DNA of 64,000 nucleotides from Certhia americana (Eukaryota > Chordata > Aves > Passeriformes > Certhiidae): the NCBI GenBank assembly GCA_018697195.1, contig JAGMWU010000028.1, positions 6,489,793 through 6,553,792 on the forward strand, written 5' to 3'. A program made the translations under genes and the position numbers. The notes below the pieces were generated by a model. The model was not told where the DNA came from. It ran no database searches and worked only from the letters and a program-made list of their open reading frames with translations. Shown piece by piece: positions 14,628-26,800 of this stretch. Positions within the stretch are counted from its first letter, which is position 1; every line of letters starts with the position of its first letter.

Positions 14628-14862
14628 AGAATCATCGAATCTCCTGAGCTGGAAGGGGACCCACATGAATCATCCAGTCCAACTCCTGGCCCTGCACAGG
14701 ACACCCCAACAATCCCACCCTGTGTATCCTGGAGAAAGTTGTCCAAATGCTCCTGGAGCTTTGGCAGCCTTGGGGCTGTGCCCATTCCCTGGGGAGCCTG
14801 GGCAGTGCCCAGCATCTCTGAGGGAAGAACTTTTCCCTGATACCCAGCCTAACCCTCTTCTG
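14628..14862 (-). repeat. CR1 LINE fragment
   Basis: Antisense CR1 beginning AGAATCATCGAATCTCCTGA, with CATCCAGTCCAACTCCTGGC and CCTGGGCAGTGCCCAGCATC. Confidence 0.85.
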
Positions 14863-15196
14863 ATGTAGCACCAGACAAAGGGACAAACAGCAAGTGTGTC
14901 ACTATATGACTAAGAAGATGGAAAGAAAGTTACTGAGAAGTAAGGAAACTCCTGGAATGGAGAAAGGGTAAGATTTCACCAAAGCCAAGAACCACCAAGC
15001 TGCTGGAGTCATGTTAGTGGATGGTACAATGCAGAAGAGCAGGTGTATAAGAAACCGTAGTATTTTTGAAAATATCCAAGGCTTTTACAGAGGGAAGTCA
15101 TGTGACACAAAGCCACTGGAGTCTTTTGAAAGGTAAATAAGCATGAAGACAAGGAAGGTCCAGATGATACATGACATTCACCCCAGATATATGACA

Positions 15197-15290
15197 TGAT
15201 TTTTTGGGTTGTCCTGTGCAGAGCCAGGGTGTGGACTTGATGACTCTTGTGGGTCACTTCCAACTCCAGGGAGTTTCTGAGTCTATCCAC
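15197..15290 (+). repeat. CR1 LINE fragment
   Basis: Sense CR1 3' end: GTTGTCCTGTGCAGAGCCAG then GTGGGTCACTTCCAACTCCA. Confidence 0.7.
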
Positions 15291-15439
15291 AAAGATTTTC
15301 TAAAGGATTCTTACCAGGCCACTCACTGTGGCTCCTGAAGCCACTGAGTTGCCCAGGTAAGAGGGAAGATCCTTGCACAATTAAGTGTATTTTCATGAGG
15401 AGGAGAACGGAATATGAGATTGATCTTCCTGGAGAGCTC

Positions 15440-15760
15440 TGCAGAAAGCTCTCCCCCAGGGTCTGCACTACCAATGTGCTACATAAAGGACCTGGAAGAG
15501 AAGGTGATCAGTGATGCAAAGTTTGCTGGTGAAACTATTCAAGGGGCAAAGCAAAGGATGAACTTGAAGAATCTTACAGTACTGAGCAACTGCTGATAAA
15601 GCACCAGATGAATTGCAGCGCAGATCACTAGAGAATGAATCACAGGCACAAAATACACCCAACGTCACATAAAATGAAAGGCTCTGAGCCTATTACTGAG
15701 TTCAGGGAAAAGCTCTTAGGATTATAACAAATAGCTGTAGGAAAATATCAGCTCCAAGCT
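15440..15760 (+). repeat. Older CR1-type LINE remnant
   Basis: Degraded sense match to the 3' part of a CR1-type ORF2 and what follows (AAAGGACCTGGAAGAGAAGG, GCAAAGTTTGCTGGTGAAAC). More diverged than the neighbouring copies. Confidence 0.5.
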
Positions 15761-17255
15761 TAGAAATCAAAGCAAATTCTAGAAATTACGTGGAACAGAA
15801 CAAAACAAGCTACAAAATATCATTAGGCCTCTATATAATGCACCAGATTTTCTGTATCATAAGAAATTCTAGTCTCCGTAACTGAAACAGACACAAGATA
15901 GGAATAGGACATGAATGAGAAAAAGCTCAGCTTAAAAAATGAAAAAACCCCAACCAAAACAAGAAACAAAACCCACACCCAAAAAAACCAAACAACTTAC
16001 CCCATTTTCCATTAGCATTTCTTAAGGATTTTTGTGGCATCACAAATATGGTTTATGCTATTTCTAGGGTATCACAGAAATAAACTCCTTGGGGAAAAAA
16101 AAAAACCTGTCTGAAGACAATGTCAGAAAGAAAAAAAGAAAACAAGCTGTAAAAGGTTTGGGGAAACCAGGACATTTGTTCCACATTTGCTCCCCACAGC
16201 TGTTACTCTGACCCACTGCTGCTACACAGCAGGGATGGGGCTGGGTAGAGTCTCCACAGCCTGCAGCTCCCTGAGCCTGTGGGAATACTCCTCCAAAGGT
16301 CCCACCAGCACAGACTAATGAAGTTCAGCTCTGTCCCTCCTGTTCAGCAAAAAGAGAATCAGAGATCACATTTTACTGGTGTGAGATGAAACCAATGCAG
16401 AGAAGATGGAGAACTCCAGAGGGCAGAGCCCAGCCTCTCATAAACATTCTTATAATGAAGCAAAATAGAAACATTCCTACATTTAGGTGGGAGAATCTAA
16501 AGGCAAAACAAGAGCATCAAGGACACAGCACTGGGGAATCACTGATGAGGTGAGAGCAGCCTCAGCACTGATGTGCTGCAGCACATGCTGGCCCTGACAG
16601 CTCTCACTCTGCTTCCTGGGCGTCTCTGTCTTCCACCACAGCATTCACTAATATGCTGTTATAGCATCAATGACTGATACCATTACTTTAATCCAGAATT
16701 GCCATGCTCTCCTCTCCATCCCCAGTGGGTAATTGAGGGCTGGCTGAATGACTCAGAGGGGTGCTGCTGAAGCAGGAAGCACATCACCCATGGTTCCAGC
16801 TGAGCCTGCCACGCACTGGGGCTTCTCGCCTTTTGGGCGAGGTGCAGACAAGTGCTTTGTGATGATGTTTAGGAAGGACTAATAAACTGTCTTTTCTAAA
16901 AAAGCTCTGATAAACCTGGTCATGTCTCAGTGCAGGTGACTGAACTAGAAGGGTTTCTGTGACCTCTTCCAGCTGCGTCTGGAACTCTCCACCAGCAACC
17001 ATCTGCCCTCACCACCCAGACAGCCCAGCCTGGTTTGTGGGCAAACAGCAAAAGGTAGGCCTTTTGGCACATGGCAGCAGAAGAGGTGCAGCTTACAGCA
17101 TGTTACCACAGAAGGAGAACTATCCAAGCACTGCTCCAAGAAGCCAAAGCATCAGGAAACAAGTTTAGACAAACTGGAAAAGGGGTGAATGGTTAGAGAC
17201 TGAGACCAGGCCAGCACAACACATTAGCAGGGGAGGGTTTGGCTTCTTCTCCCAG
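15761..17255. other. Intronic DNA, nothing recognised
   Basis: Unique-looking sequence with A-rich runs around 15930-16010 and 16097-16145. No exon was recognised. Confidence 0.55.
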
Positions 17256-17522
17256 GCTACAAGGGACACGACAAGAGGAAAAGCCTCAAGCTGTACCAGG
17301 GAGGTTCAGGTTGGACATCAGGAAGAATTTCCCCACAGAAAGTGTGGTCAGGCATTGGAAGGGACTGCCCATGGAGGTGGTGGAGCCCCCATCTCTGGAG
17401 GTGTTTAAGGACCAACTGGACAAGGCACTCAGTGCTCTGGCTGACAAAATGGCTGGTCAAAGGTTGGGTATGATGACCTTGGAGGTCTTTTCCAAACTTA
17501 ATGGTTCCATGACTCTATGCTT
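17256..17522 (+). repeat. CR1 LINE copy
   Basis: Sense copy: GGTTCAGGTTGGACATCAGG, GGCATTGGAAGGGACTGCCC and the GATGACCTTGGAGGTCTTTT 3' region ending in a degraded terminal repeat. Confidence 0.92.
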
Positions 17523-19409
17523 AAAATTAATAAATTATAAAAAGAAGCGAGTAGCTTTGTCAACAATAGGTACCACCAATCTCCAGGACTCTGAAGGTTT
17601 GTTTCATCACCACAACACAAATTTAAAAGATGCAGCAGTTCTTGGTTTAGTCCAGGGCTTGAACCGAAATCCCAAGCACAATTTGGAGGAAGCTGGGTGT
17701 GCTGTCAGCACATGGATCCCCTCCCAGGGGCTACAATCAGTGCTTTGCTCCTTGCTCACTTACCGCAACATTGAATGAATTTCTTACATATTAACAGCAT
17801 CTAAACTAAATGGAAAAGAATGGATTTTGAGGACTGAGTTGTAGACTGTAGAGAAGCCAATATTCAGAATTACTGTAAGACAGGATTTGGCCTTAAGCGC
17901 AGGGCTCCTTCTATAGCAGCTATTAATATAAGGGAACAAAAATAACTCTTGCAATATGCTCTGAAGTTCAAACCCTGGCTCTGCTGCTGTACAGGCTGGC
18001 ACAGCCCTGAAGTCTCTCATCAAGAGACAGACACATTTACCACTTATCCTTTTCAGCATGAGGGAATGCTTGTTCAGAGTTACTCAAGTGATATTCATTT
18101 AAAAGAGAAACCATGTAGGGCTGTGAAGGTCAAATTCTGTTTGTCAATCACCTAAGAATGAAAAGAAAAGCCAGTGCATGTGATGAAGAAAGAGGAAATC
18201 CATCCCTTGCATGAACACCTTGACACTGTGTTCAGTCAGACGTATCACTTCAGGCTACGAAGAGCCAGGAAAAGAAAAATGCACAAAACCTCCTGGATTA
18301 GCAAGATGATATCCCTCACATATACACATTCTTTCTTTAGAGGACACTATGAAATATAATCTTCATGCTACTGCAGCAAGTTATGCAAAAAATTCAGTAA
18401 AATTGCCCACTAAGCACAAAGCAGAATTGCCATTATTTCTGCAGAATAGTATTAAGAGCCCTCTAAAAAGCACTGGATTTTAACTTTAAAACTTTTGCTT
18501 TAACATTTGAGAAGGTTTTTAGCCATAGTAGTTTTCCCTCATCTTATTTTCTCTTCTTGACTCTCACCTGCAATAAATAATGTGTGTTTTTTAATTGCAT
18601 TTTATATCTTTTACCCATCCTAGAGCTTGGCAATCCAGAGCTTAATTTACAAAGGTAGAATTTTACCCACCATGCAGATTCTGAACACATTGAAGCTTTT
18701 GGCATGAGCTGTGTCTAAAGCAATTAGTACCATAGCTGAATTTTACATTGGATGAGAAAAAGTAATTGTTTTAAAATTCCTTCAATTCTTCCTTGTAGGA
18801 AAAAACGAACATCCCTAATGCCATTTTACATATAATTTTGGAAACCTTTATCATATCTGTGCTTGTGGCTTTCTGTCAGTCAGAAAGAATCACAAATTTT
18901 GCTCTTTCCCAGTACAGAAACCAATCCATGGCTCTGATCCCTTTGCTCTTATTTCCTATCTCTTTCCCTTAACTACATTTTTTTTTTTTTTTTGAGATGG
19001 TAGAAGGAGAACTGCACATACTTATCTACACATGGGCATAGTACAAGCTTTTCCAGCCTGTGACAGCTGGCTTGGAAGCCACTGTTTCCCCATAAACATC
19101 ACTCCCCATTTACAGACCAAATTTTGCCAGCCATTTCATCAGCGAACTGGTGAATATTGAAACCCATCAAGGCCAGCCCACACCTCACTATCTTGACTGT
19201 GCAGGAGCCTTTGCAAACTGTGACTTCACTCTGTATTCCCTTTCCTGTCTCACATAAAGGTGTGCAGAGCAGCACAGACTCCAGAGGAGATGCACAGGAT
19301 AATTCTCCTTCCTCCTGCAAACTGACCCTTTATTGCCAGCCTTTGTTCTCTCTCTTTCAGACAATAATTAGTAAGATCTATTCATTTCACAACAGCTTTG
19401 TTTCTTAGA
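17523..19409. other. Intronic DNA, nothing recognised
   Basis: AT-rich unique sequence with a 16-T run at 18978-18993. No exon was recognised. Confidence 0.55.
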
Positions 19410-19690
19410 GCTTCCATAGAGGGATGTTGTCAAAAGTGTTTCGGAAATCCAAACATACCATCTCCACCAGATTTCTCCTCTCCTCATGCTTGTTGCCTGC
19501 TTTGGATTCATCACTTCCCAGGTTCTTCTTGGAGTCCCTTTTTGGAACCTGTCACTTCCTGCTGACATCCCCTGGTAGCTGCTTTAAGTGATACGTTATA
19601 CACAATGGTTAACAGCTCAGTGACATCATGTGCCAGTTCTAGTTGATGCTGAAGACCTGGCACTTTTCATTTGTCTGAGCAGTTCTGGAA
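19410..19690 (-). repeat. Older CR1 remnant
   Basis: Antisense, diverged: TGTTGTCAAAAGTGTTTCGG and AACAGCTCAGTGACATCATG recall the body of CR1 ORF2. Confidence 0.45.
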
Positions 19691-20396
19691 CCCCTTCTAT
19701 CAATACTACAGCTTAGGAAAGCTCAGAAAGCTGAATTTTAATTCTTTCTCTCAAGAGATCTTTATACAGGAAAGACTGACAGCACGCAGCCCTGGTATCA
19801 CTGAGAAACACTACAAAGCTATTAAGCACACAATTCCAAAAGTGGGGCAGATTTATCATCTGAAACTATTTTGCTGAGCTGTATCCAAGACTCAGATTCT
19901 CCCAAAACTGTCCAAAAAAATCGGCCAAAAAATGTGTGCTCCCTGAATAAAGCATGTACCTATTATAGTGATTTATAATAGACAGCAGAATGCACACAGG
20001 CCACAACATATAAAAGATGGTATGTCACAAGGAACAACATATCATTCTTTCCATTTTGAAATAATTAGGATTTACATTCCACTAGATCATCACTTTTCAA
20101 TTTTCTTCATTGGAAGTCCCGTTCCATAGATCCAGTATGTAAATGTTTACAGAAGTACTATTTATCTGCAGCAAATATGCTCACCTTCATGCACCCACTT
20201 CTCTCCGTACACCCCACCTTCCAGATCCATGTGTATGGGAACAGGGAAGGGGTACAAACCTCAGGAGAGGTGTGGGTGATGTAAGCTGAAATTTGGAAGG
20301 TTCACAAGCCTTTGCACAGAGAGCTGACACACCAACACCTGAGTATCTCTGTCTACAGCAGCATGTTGACTGCAGCTCAGATTGCACTGGGGATCA

Positions 20397-20985
20397 CAGA
20401 ATCACAGGATGGGTCAGGTTGGGAAGGACTTCAGTGGCTCATCTGGTCCTACCTCCCTGCTCAGGCAGGGCTATCTCAGAGCACACGGACCAGGATTATG
20501 TCTAGATGAATCTGAGATATGCCCAGTGAAGGGGACTCCATACCCTCTCTGTGGGTGGAAAGGCAGCCTTTCAGGCGTTGGTCACTGCCCAGGGAAGAAG
20601 TTCTGCCTCATGTCCAGGTGGAACTTCCTGGGCATCAGCTCCTGCCCATTCCTCTCGTGCCAGTGCTGCATCCGAGGGAGCAGAGTCTGAGCCCTGCTCT
20701 GAGCCATCCTGGCAGACACTGACAGACAGGAATGAGATCCCATCTCAGCTGTCTCCTCTACAAGCTGAACAGCCTCAGCTTCCTCAGCCTTTCCTCAGTA
20801 GGAAAAGGGCTCCAGGCCCTTCCTCATCTCTGCTGGTCCTGCTCTAGAAGCTCCAGGTCCCTCCTGCTCTGAGGAATCCAGATCAGGTGTACCTCACCAG
20901 GGCTTGGCAGAGGTCCCTCCCTGACCTGCTGGGAATGCTTTTCCCAATGCACTCCAGGACACCACTGGCCTTCTTGGCCCCCAAG
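20397..20985 (-). repeat. CR1 LINE copy (about 590 bp)
   Basis: Antisense copy beginning ACAGAATCACAGGATGGGTC. It passes through the GAACTTCCTGGGCATCAGCT and GGAATGAGATCCCATCTCAG segments to a region rich in AGGTCCCTCC-type blocks. Confidence 0.82.
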
Positions 20986-22499
20986 GCACCTGGATGAAAA
21001 GTGGACCCCTGAGGACCTCGTTGGAACACTACTGCCTTTCAGCTTTCCACTGAATTAATTTGATTAAGTGACAGAGGGTGTGGGAAACAAAGGGCAGTTG
21101 GTAGGCAAGTGACATAGAGCCTGGTGACAAACTCAACAGCTCCAGGGCAGTTTGAATCCCCAGAGCAGCACTTTGGTCCAAAAAGCATCTGGGCAGCCCT
21201 GGAGCAGCACCTGGGGATGCAGAACAGCCAACACATGGTGGAACTGCCCCGGATCAGCAAACAAACAGTCCCACCCACCTAGGACTATCCAAAGGAACAC
21301 AGAGCCACAAGCTGTCAAACATGGCTGCTATCCTCACTGGTTCCTTCCTCTCCTAGCCAGAGGCTATTCCACTCGGTCCAAGAGAAGGACTTCAGCTGCC
21401 AAGCCCTGTTCTCCCCTTATTGCCCTGCTTGTGGGTCTCCAAACCATGGGAGCCTCTGACTCCTGTGTACCAGACCAGTCTCCTCACCCACTGGCAGAAG
21501 CAGGGCTTTGCCTGCACCAAGCTTTGGCACTCAAAGCTACTCAAACCCAGCTCCCCAGGGTGGCACAGGCATCAGCTGGGCACATGGGACTGACCTGTGA
21601 CAAGCCCAAGGAGTGCTGAGGTTAAGCAAGTGGGACTAAGACATTGTTTTTGCAAAGACCAACCTGAGCCTGCTGACTTATGTCTGTTCAGTCTTGAGCA
21701 GCCATCACTCACAGGCTATGCATCCTTCCCAGAGCACAGCCCCTACCTGGTGCCTCCTGCACCCCTGTCCCATATTCCGACAGCACTGAGCAACAGTTAA
21801 TATCTGAAGTGCAGCAGTAATTAAATTGGTAGCTGGACTGAAGTAGAAAGGGCTCCACTAAAGTGGGCTCAGAAACCAAAAATGTCTGTTCAGCTTTATA
21901 ACATTTCCTACAGTGTCAGCACTCTGCAGCAGTGAGAAGCATTCCTCAGCAACTGGAAGGAATTGCTAAGCCCATTAATAAAATTAAGACAGCCAAGTTC
22001 AATAAGAGAACACATCCAACCTTAGGAGCCATTGATGTCTGTACTGCAGGATGGGGAAGAAGCATTTACCAAAGTGGTAGTAGAAAGCAGAAATCCACAG
22101 TCATCATCTCTTTTGGGAGACACGACCTGGCAGCACTTCTGATTGCATGTCTGCTCCTGAAGAAAAGAGGTCACAAGATGCCTTAAAACTGAACTGCTGC
22201 TGACAGACAAGCCATTTGGAATTGATGGTGAAGTTGCTGTGCAAGTTTGCACCAAAAAGTAGGGAAGGCACCAGAGGTATGACACAACAGCAACTGCTCA
22301 CTGCCTGTGTTCCTGCAAGACTGAATGCTGGAGAACTAGGAGACAAGTCAAGTGGAAAGAATATCTCCTACTTCCCTCCTGGCAAAGACTTCACCAATGA
22401 AACTCACATTTTTTAGGGAGGGGTGGGCCAGTAGGGCTGGTAGAGGGGAAAATCGGGGAGATAAGGAAATCAGGAAAATGGCCCTGTGAATGGTTAGTT
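20986..22499. other. Intronic DNA, nothing recognised
   Basis: No exon or repeat was recognised. The 155-residue frame at 21152-21619 shows no family features. Confidence 0.5.
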
Positions 22500-22664
22500 T
22501 GTGTTCACAGGAGTATTCCAACCCTGAAAGTGTCCAAGGCCACATTGGACAGGGCTTTGAACAATCTGGTTTAGTGGAAAATGTCCCTGCCATGGCTGGA
22601 ACAAGACAGTCTTTAAGGGCCCCTCCAATCCATACCATTCCATAGTTCTGTGATTCTAGGAATG
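22500..22664 (+). repeat. CR1 LINE fragment
   Basis: Sense 3' end: AGTGTCCAAGGCCACATTGG, then GGAAAATGTCCCTGCCATGG and a degraded TTCTGTGATTCTAG terminus. Confidence 0.8.
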
Positions 22665-22924
22665 TCTGAGAGTCACTGCCAAGAGTCAGAGGCAAGTATG
22701 GCCAAAGCTTTCTGCAAGCCCACAACCCCAGCAGCACTCCAGACGACAGCCCTGGTCCAACAAGATGGACATGTGCTTGAGGGAATGAACTAAGTGCAGG
22801 TCCCAGGAAGCACAGACTTGTCCTGTTAGCTCCACTGTGCAGCACCTGAGCCTCAACCCAGTGGACCATGGACCACTTTTGAGACCAGGTGGGATGCAGA
22901 CATGGTTTAAGAGGGAGATGACTG

Positions 22925-23510
22925 ATGTCACTGCAAGTCACTGTCAACTTTCAAAAGTCATGATGACAAAGGGAGGCCTGATGACATGCAAACACCATCC
23001 CACCACATTAGAAGGATACAGGGAACATATGACCTCTCAGTCTCCCCATAGCCGCTGGGAAGGCTGTTTAGTAAATCCTGACAGCCATTTCCAGCAGGAG
23101 GTGGAACAGCCAGCATGGATTTACCAGTGGCAAATCTTGCCTAGCTTGATTGCCCTCCAAGCTGCCTGTGGATGGGAGAGCAAGCGTGGTACACCTTTGA
23201 CACTGTCTCTGCCAGTCTTTCAACTGGCAGAGAAACAGGAGCTGGACTGCAGAAGCAGATGACTGATGTTGGTGAGAATATCAGGCTCAAAAGGTAATTA
23301 GCTGTACAAAGTCCAGCCAGCAGCTGATTACCAGCAGCATCCCTCCGGGCTGATACAGGGTCAATACAAATCCATGTCTTCTTTAAGAAACTTGATTAAC
23401 ATCAATTATAGGACAGAGAGCACTCTCACCAAGTCTGCAGATGATATTAAACTGCTGGCATGGCTGGGGCAGGAGATCCTTCTCAGAGGGACCTACACAG
23501 ACCAGACAAA
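22925..23510 (+). repeat. CR1 LINE ORF2 remnant (broken)
   Basis: Sense match to the end of the CR1 reverse-transcriptase frame: CAAGTCACTGTCAACTTTCA, CAGCATGGATTTACCAGTGG and GTCTGCAGATGATATTAAAC. The frame is broken many times. Confidence 0.65.
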
Positions 23511-24828
23511 GGGTCTGATGAAGGGTTTATGAAGGACAACAGGGGCACACAGTGTCCTGCCCCAGGACAGAATAAGCCCTTGCACCAGCACAGACTAGCA
23601 CAGCTGGCTGTAAAGCAGCTCTGCAGCACGACCTGCCAAGCTCTCAGGGAGAGCAAGGGGACAGAGGCAAGACAGCCACAATAAACTGCTTCTATGGACT
23701 ATCCATACAACCATCTGGAAGAGACTGCAACTCAACAGTGACTTTCTGCCTCCCAAAAGCCTTTCAAACAGTCCCTTTTAACAAAACTTCTACCTTTCAA
23801 AGCCTTACAGGGAACGCAGATTCCCCTAAAAGGGTATGATGAGAACATTAGTCCACACTAAATCAAGCTAGCTGAAGCATGGAGCACATCAGTCAGCTTC
23901 CTGAGAACGCTGGGAAGAAGCATGAAGCCAGGGAAGAACTGAAAGCCAGCACCAAGTGATAGAACCAGCTTTGAAAGTTTAACCCAGACACTGTCTCCTT
24001 TGGAAGCAAGTCAGCAGGTCTTTCTACCTCTGTTCTAGAGAGCTATTTCAGCCCAGAATTCATAATTCTGCTTGAAATATTTGCTGCAGACTCTTTAAAA
24101 CCCACATCTTGCATAAAAAAATGGAAGATGATCTGGTAATAGGCTACAACATAGCATTTCACTGCCATCATGTTGCTTTGAAAACATCTTGGCCACTGGA
24201 ATATTTTTAGTAACACAAATGATTGCATTAATACACATCAGTCATACCAACATCAATTGTGTTATTGCTTAAAAGGCTCAAGTAAGGGCCTAGGGCATGT
24301 TCACAGCACTTGAAAACCAAATTAAATCAGACAGCTGGCAACTGTGAAGTGTGTCACAGGTACAGTCAGACTCCTACCCAGGCTCAGCATGTGCACCTCT
24401 TCCTGGACATGTGTTGGCTCTGCTAATGCAACCAGTGCTCAGATTTAGCTGTTATCCACAAAACCACCAAAGCTGTCTACACTGAGTGTGTCATCTCACT
24501 TACAGAAACCACAGAGAAAATGGGTAGAAAAAATGGTTTGTTAGATAAAAATTTAGAACATTTCATGCTCCAGTACCACAACAGTATTTGAGGTAAACAT
24601 TCTGATTATTTCTGTTGGCACAGGCAGGGTCTCTGCTAATGATGTAACTCAGAGAAATAATATATATATGTGTATATATATATGTATATATTTATTTGGG
24701 TATATCCAAACAATTAAAGAAAGCCACAGCACTCACTGCCAGCTGGGTCAGAGCTCCCCAGTCCCACTGATCTTCTAAGGGGGAAGTCCCTATTTACATG
24801 TCTCACATATAGCATCAAATTGTCAGAG
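23511..24828. other. Intronic DNA with an AT microsatellite
   Basis: A TA/TG dinucleotide tract lies at about 24658-24702. Otherwise nothing was recognised. Confidence 0.6.
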
Positions 24829-25130
24829 ATCACTGAATCCCAGGGTCGTTTGGGTTTGAAGGGAACTTAAAGCTCATCCAGTTCCATCCCCTGCCATGGG
24901 CAGAGACACCTTCCATTAGACCAGGCTGCTCCAAGCATCGTCCAGCCTGTCCTTGGACACTGCCAGGAGTGGGACGGACACAGCTTCCCTGGGCAGCCTG
25001 GCCCAGGGCCTCCCCACCTTCACAGAGAAGAATTTTTTTCTTAATATCCAATCTAAACCTCTTCACTTTTAGCTTAAAACTGTTCCCCCTTGTCTTATTG
25101 CTATCTGCCTGTGTAAAAAGCCACTTTCTA
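24829..25130 (-). repeat. CR1 LINE copy
   Basis: Antisense: CACTGAATCCCAGGGTCGTT, CCATGGGCAGAGACACCTTC and GCTTCCCTGGGCAGCCTGGC. Confidence 0.92.
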
Positions 25131-26656
25131 AATAAAGTTCCTGCTTTTTATAATTGTCACTCAAGATAATTCCTAATTAATAGTTCGTTTGGGTAAGGCT
25201 GACAATCCATATGAATTGGAATCTTGGAAGAAGATGCTTCATACTTTGACTTCAGAATGAAACCAGCAGCATTTCTGGGTGCTTCAATTCAAGCACAAAG
25301 CCCATGTGGTGAACTGGGAGCAGCTCCCTGCACGGGCCCTACCTGCTTCATGCTGGTTTACATTCCTCTGGGTGATGCTACTCTATTTGCAGGTCCAAAC
25401 TAAACAGACATAAGCTAGGTTTGGGCAGAGCCCACACACAGTCACCTCACTTCCCTAAACCACTGCTAGAGTCCCCTCACTAAGCCAGCACTTGTGCTTA
25501 GACAAGCCTGGACTAGGACTTGCTACTATCACACCATTTCAGATGTAAAAAACCATCAGGATTTGATACGAAATCGCATTAACTGATACAGCAGGGAATG
25601 ACAAATTATAAATAGGAGATGGCTTCAGAGATATTCCAGAAATGGATGGTGAGCAATCACTGTGGCAAATTAATGCTCTGGCTCAGGGGATCGGACAGAG
25701 CCCAGGTTTAGTTTTACTCTGAAAAGGCAGTGACACATAAAAAGCTAATGGCAGGTGGTCACTCTGCATTCTGTACATCTCACAAAGATTTATGAGCAAG
25801 GCTGAATGCTGGAAAAGCAACGCTGAAGCTGCTTGTGTCTCTCTGCAAGGTCAGCTTATTGTATTATAGAAACATTTCCAGGGAGACTCTTAAAAGTTAA
25901 GTGTGTTCTATTTTGTCCAGCCACAGGAAACAAGCTACAAAAATCCCAAACAAATCAGCATGAAAGAAAAATAAATCACACCATTTACTCTTAGAGAGTG
26001 AATTTTCAGTTATTCTGGTTGTTTTCAGATCAGCAAAGCCTGTATTTAAGCTCAGAGTTCAAAGCTGGAAGGAGACTGATTTTTCCAAAATTTGTTTAGC
26101 AGGAAAACATTTAACAAGAGAACACATGTACGTATTTTTTAAAACACTGATCACTTGTAAGCACTGCACATTATAATTATTGTGAATGAAAACTGACATG
26201 AAAAATTACGTAGGTGTCTAAATCTGGAATTTCGATGTCCTTGATTGTCAATAGCTTGATGTGAAAAGAGAAGCCTGACTCCTGGGATCTAGCTGTTAGC
26301 AATGTGTGGTATTGTGCTCATTAACCTGGAAATACAGAAAAGAAAATTTCCTCTGAAAAACATGGTAAGAAATATATTTAAGAAAGGTCATGTCTCACCA
26401 CAGTAAGAGATGGGACATCTCAGGAGTGGAGGGAGGAAATAAAATTTGGCTCCCTAAATCTGTGCAGGTTGGAGCTTCACCTCACAGCCATTCTCTGGGT
26501 CCCACTGCTTCCATCAGAAGTTCACAGCAACTTGAAACATCTCTGCACAGGCCTGGACAGACTATACTCACCATGAGCTTGTTCTTAAGTCCATTCATGC
26601 TGAAGTAAGCCCCATGAATATATGCACCTAAATCCCCACCAAACTGTTCCTTCAGA
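25131..26656. other. Intronic DNA, nothing recognised
   Basis: AT-rich unique sequence without an exon that I can recognise. Confidence 0.55.
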
Positions 26657-26800
26657 GAATCACAAATCGGTTTGGGTTTGAAGGGACCTTAAAATTCATC
26701 TCATTGAATGCTCTGCCAGGAGCAGGAACACCTCCCACTAGACCAGGCTGCTCAAAGCCCTGTCCAACCTGGTCTCAAGATTTTCAGCAAGTGAAGTTTT
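26657..26800 (-). repeat. CR1 LINE fragment
   Basis: Antisense 3' end: AGAATCACAAATCGGTTTGG then GGAACACCTCCCACTAGACC. Confidence 0.85.

Noticed and set aside
22925..23510. Possible independent gene fragment around 23 kb
   Set aside because: The segment matches CR1 ORF2 and is broken repeatedly.
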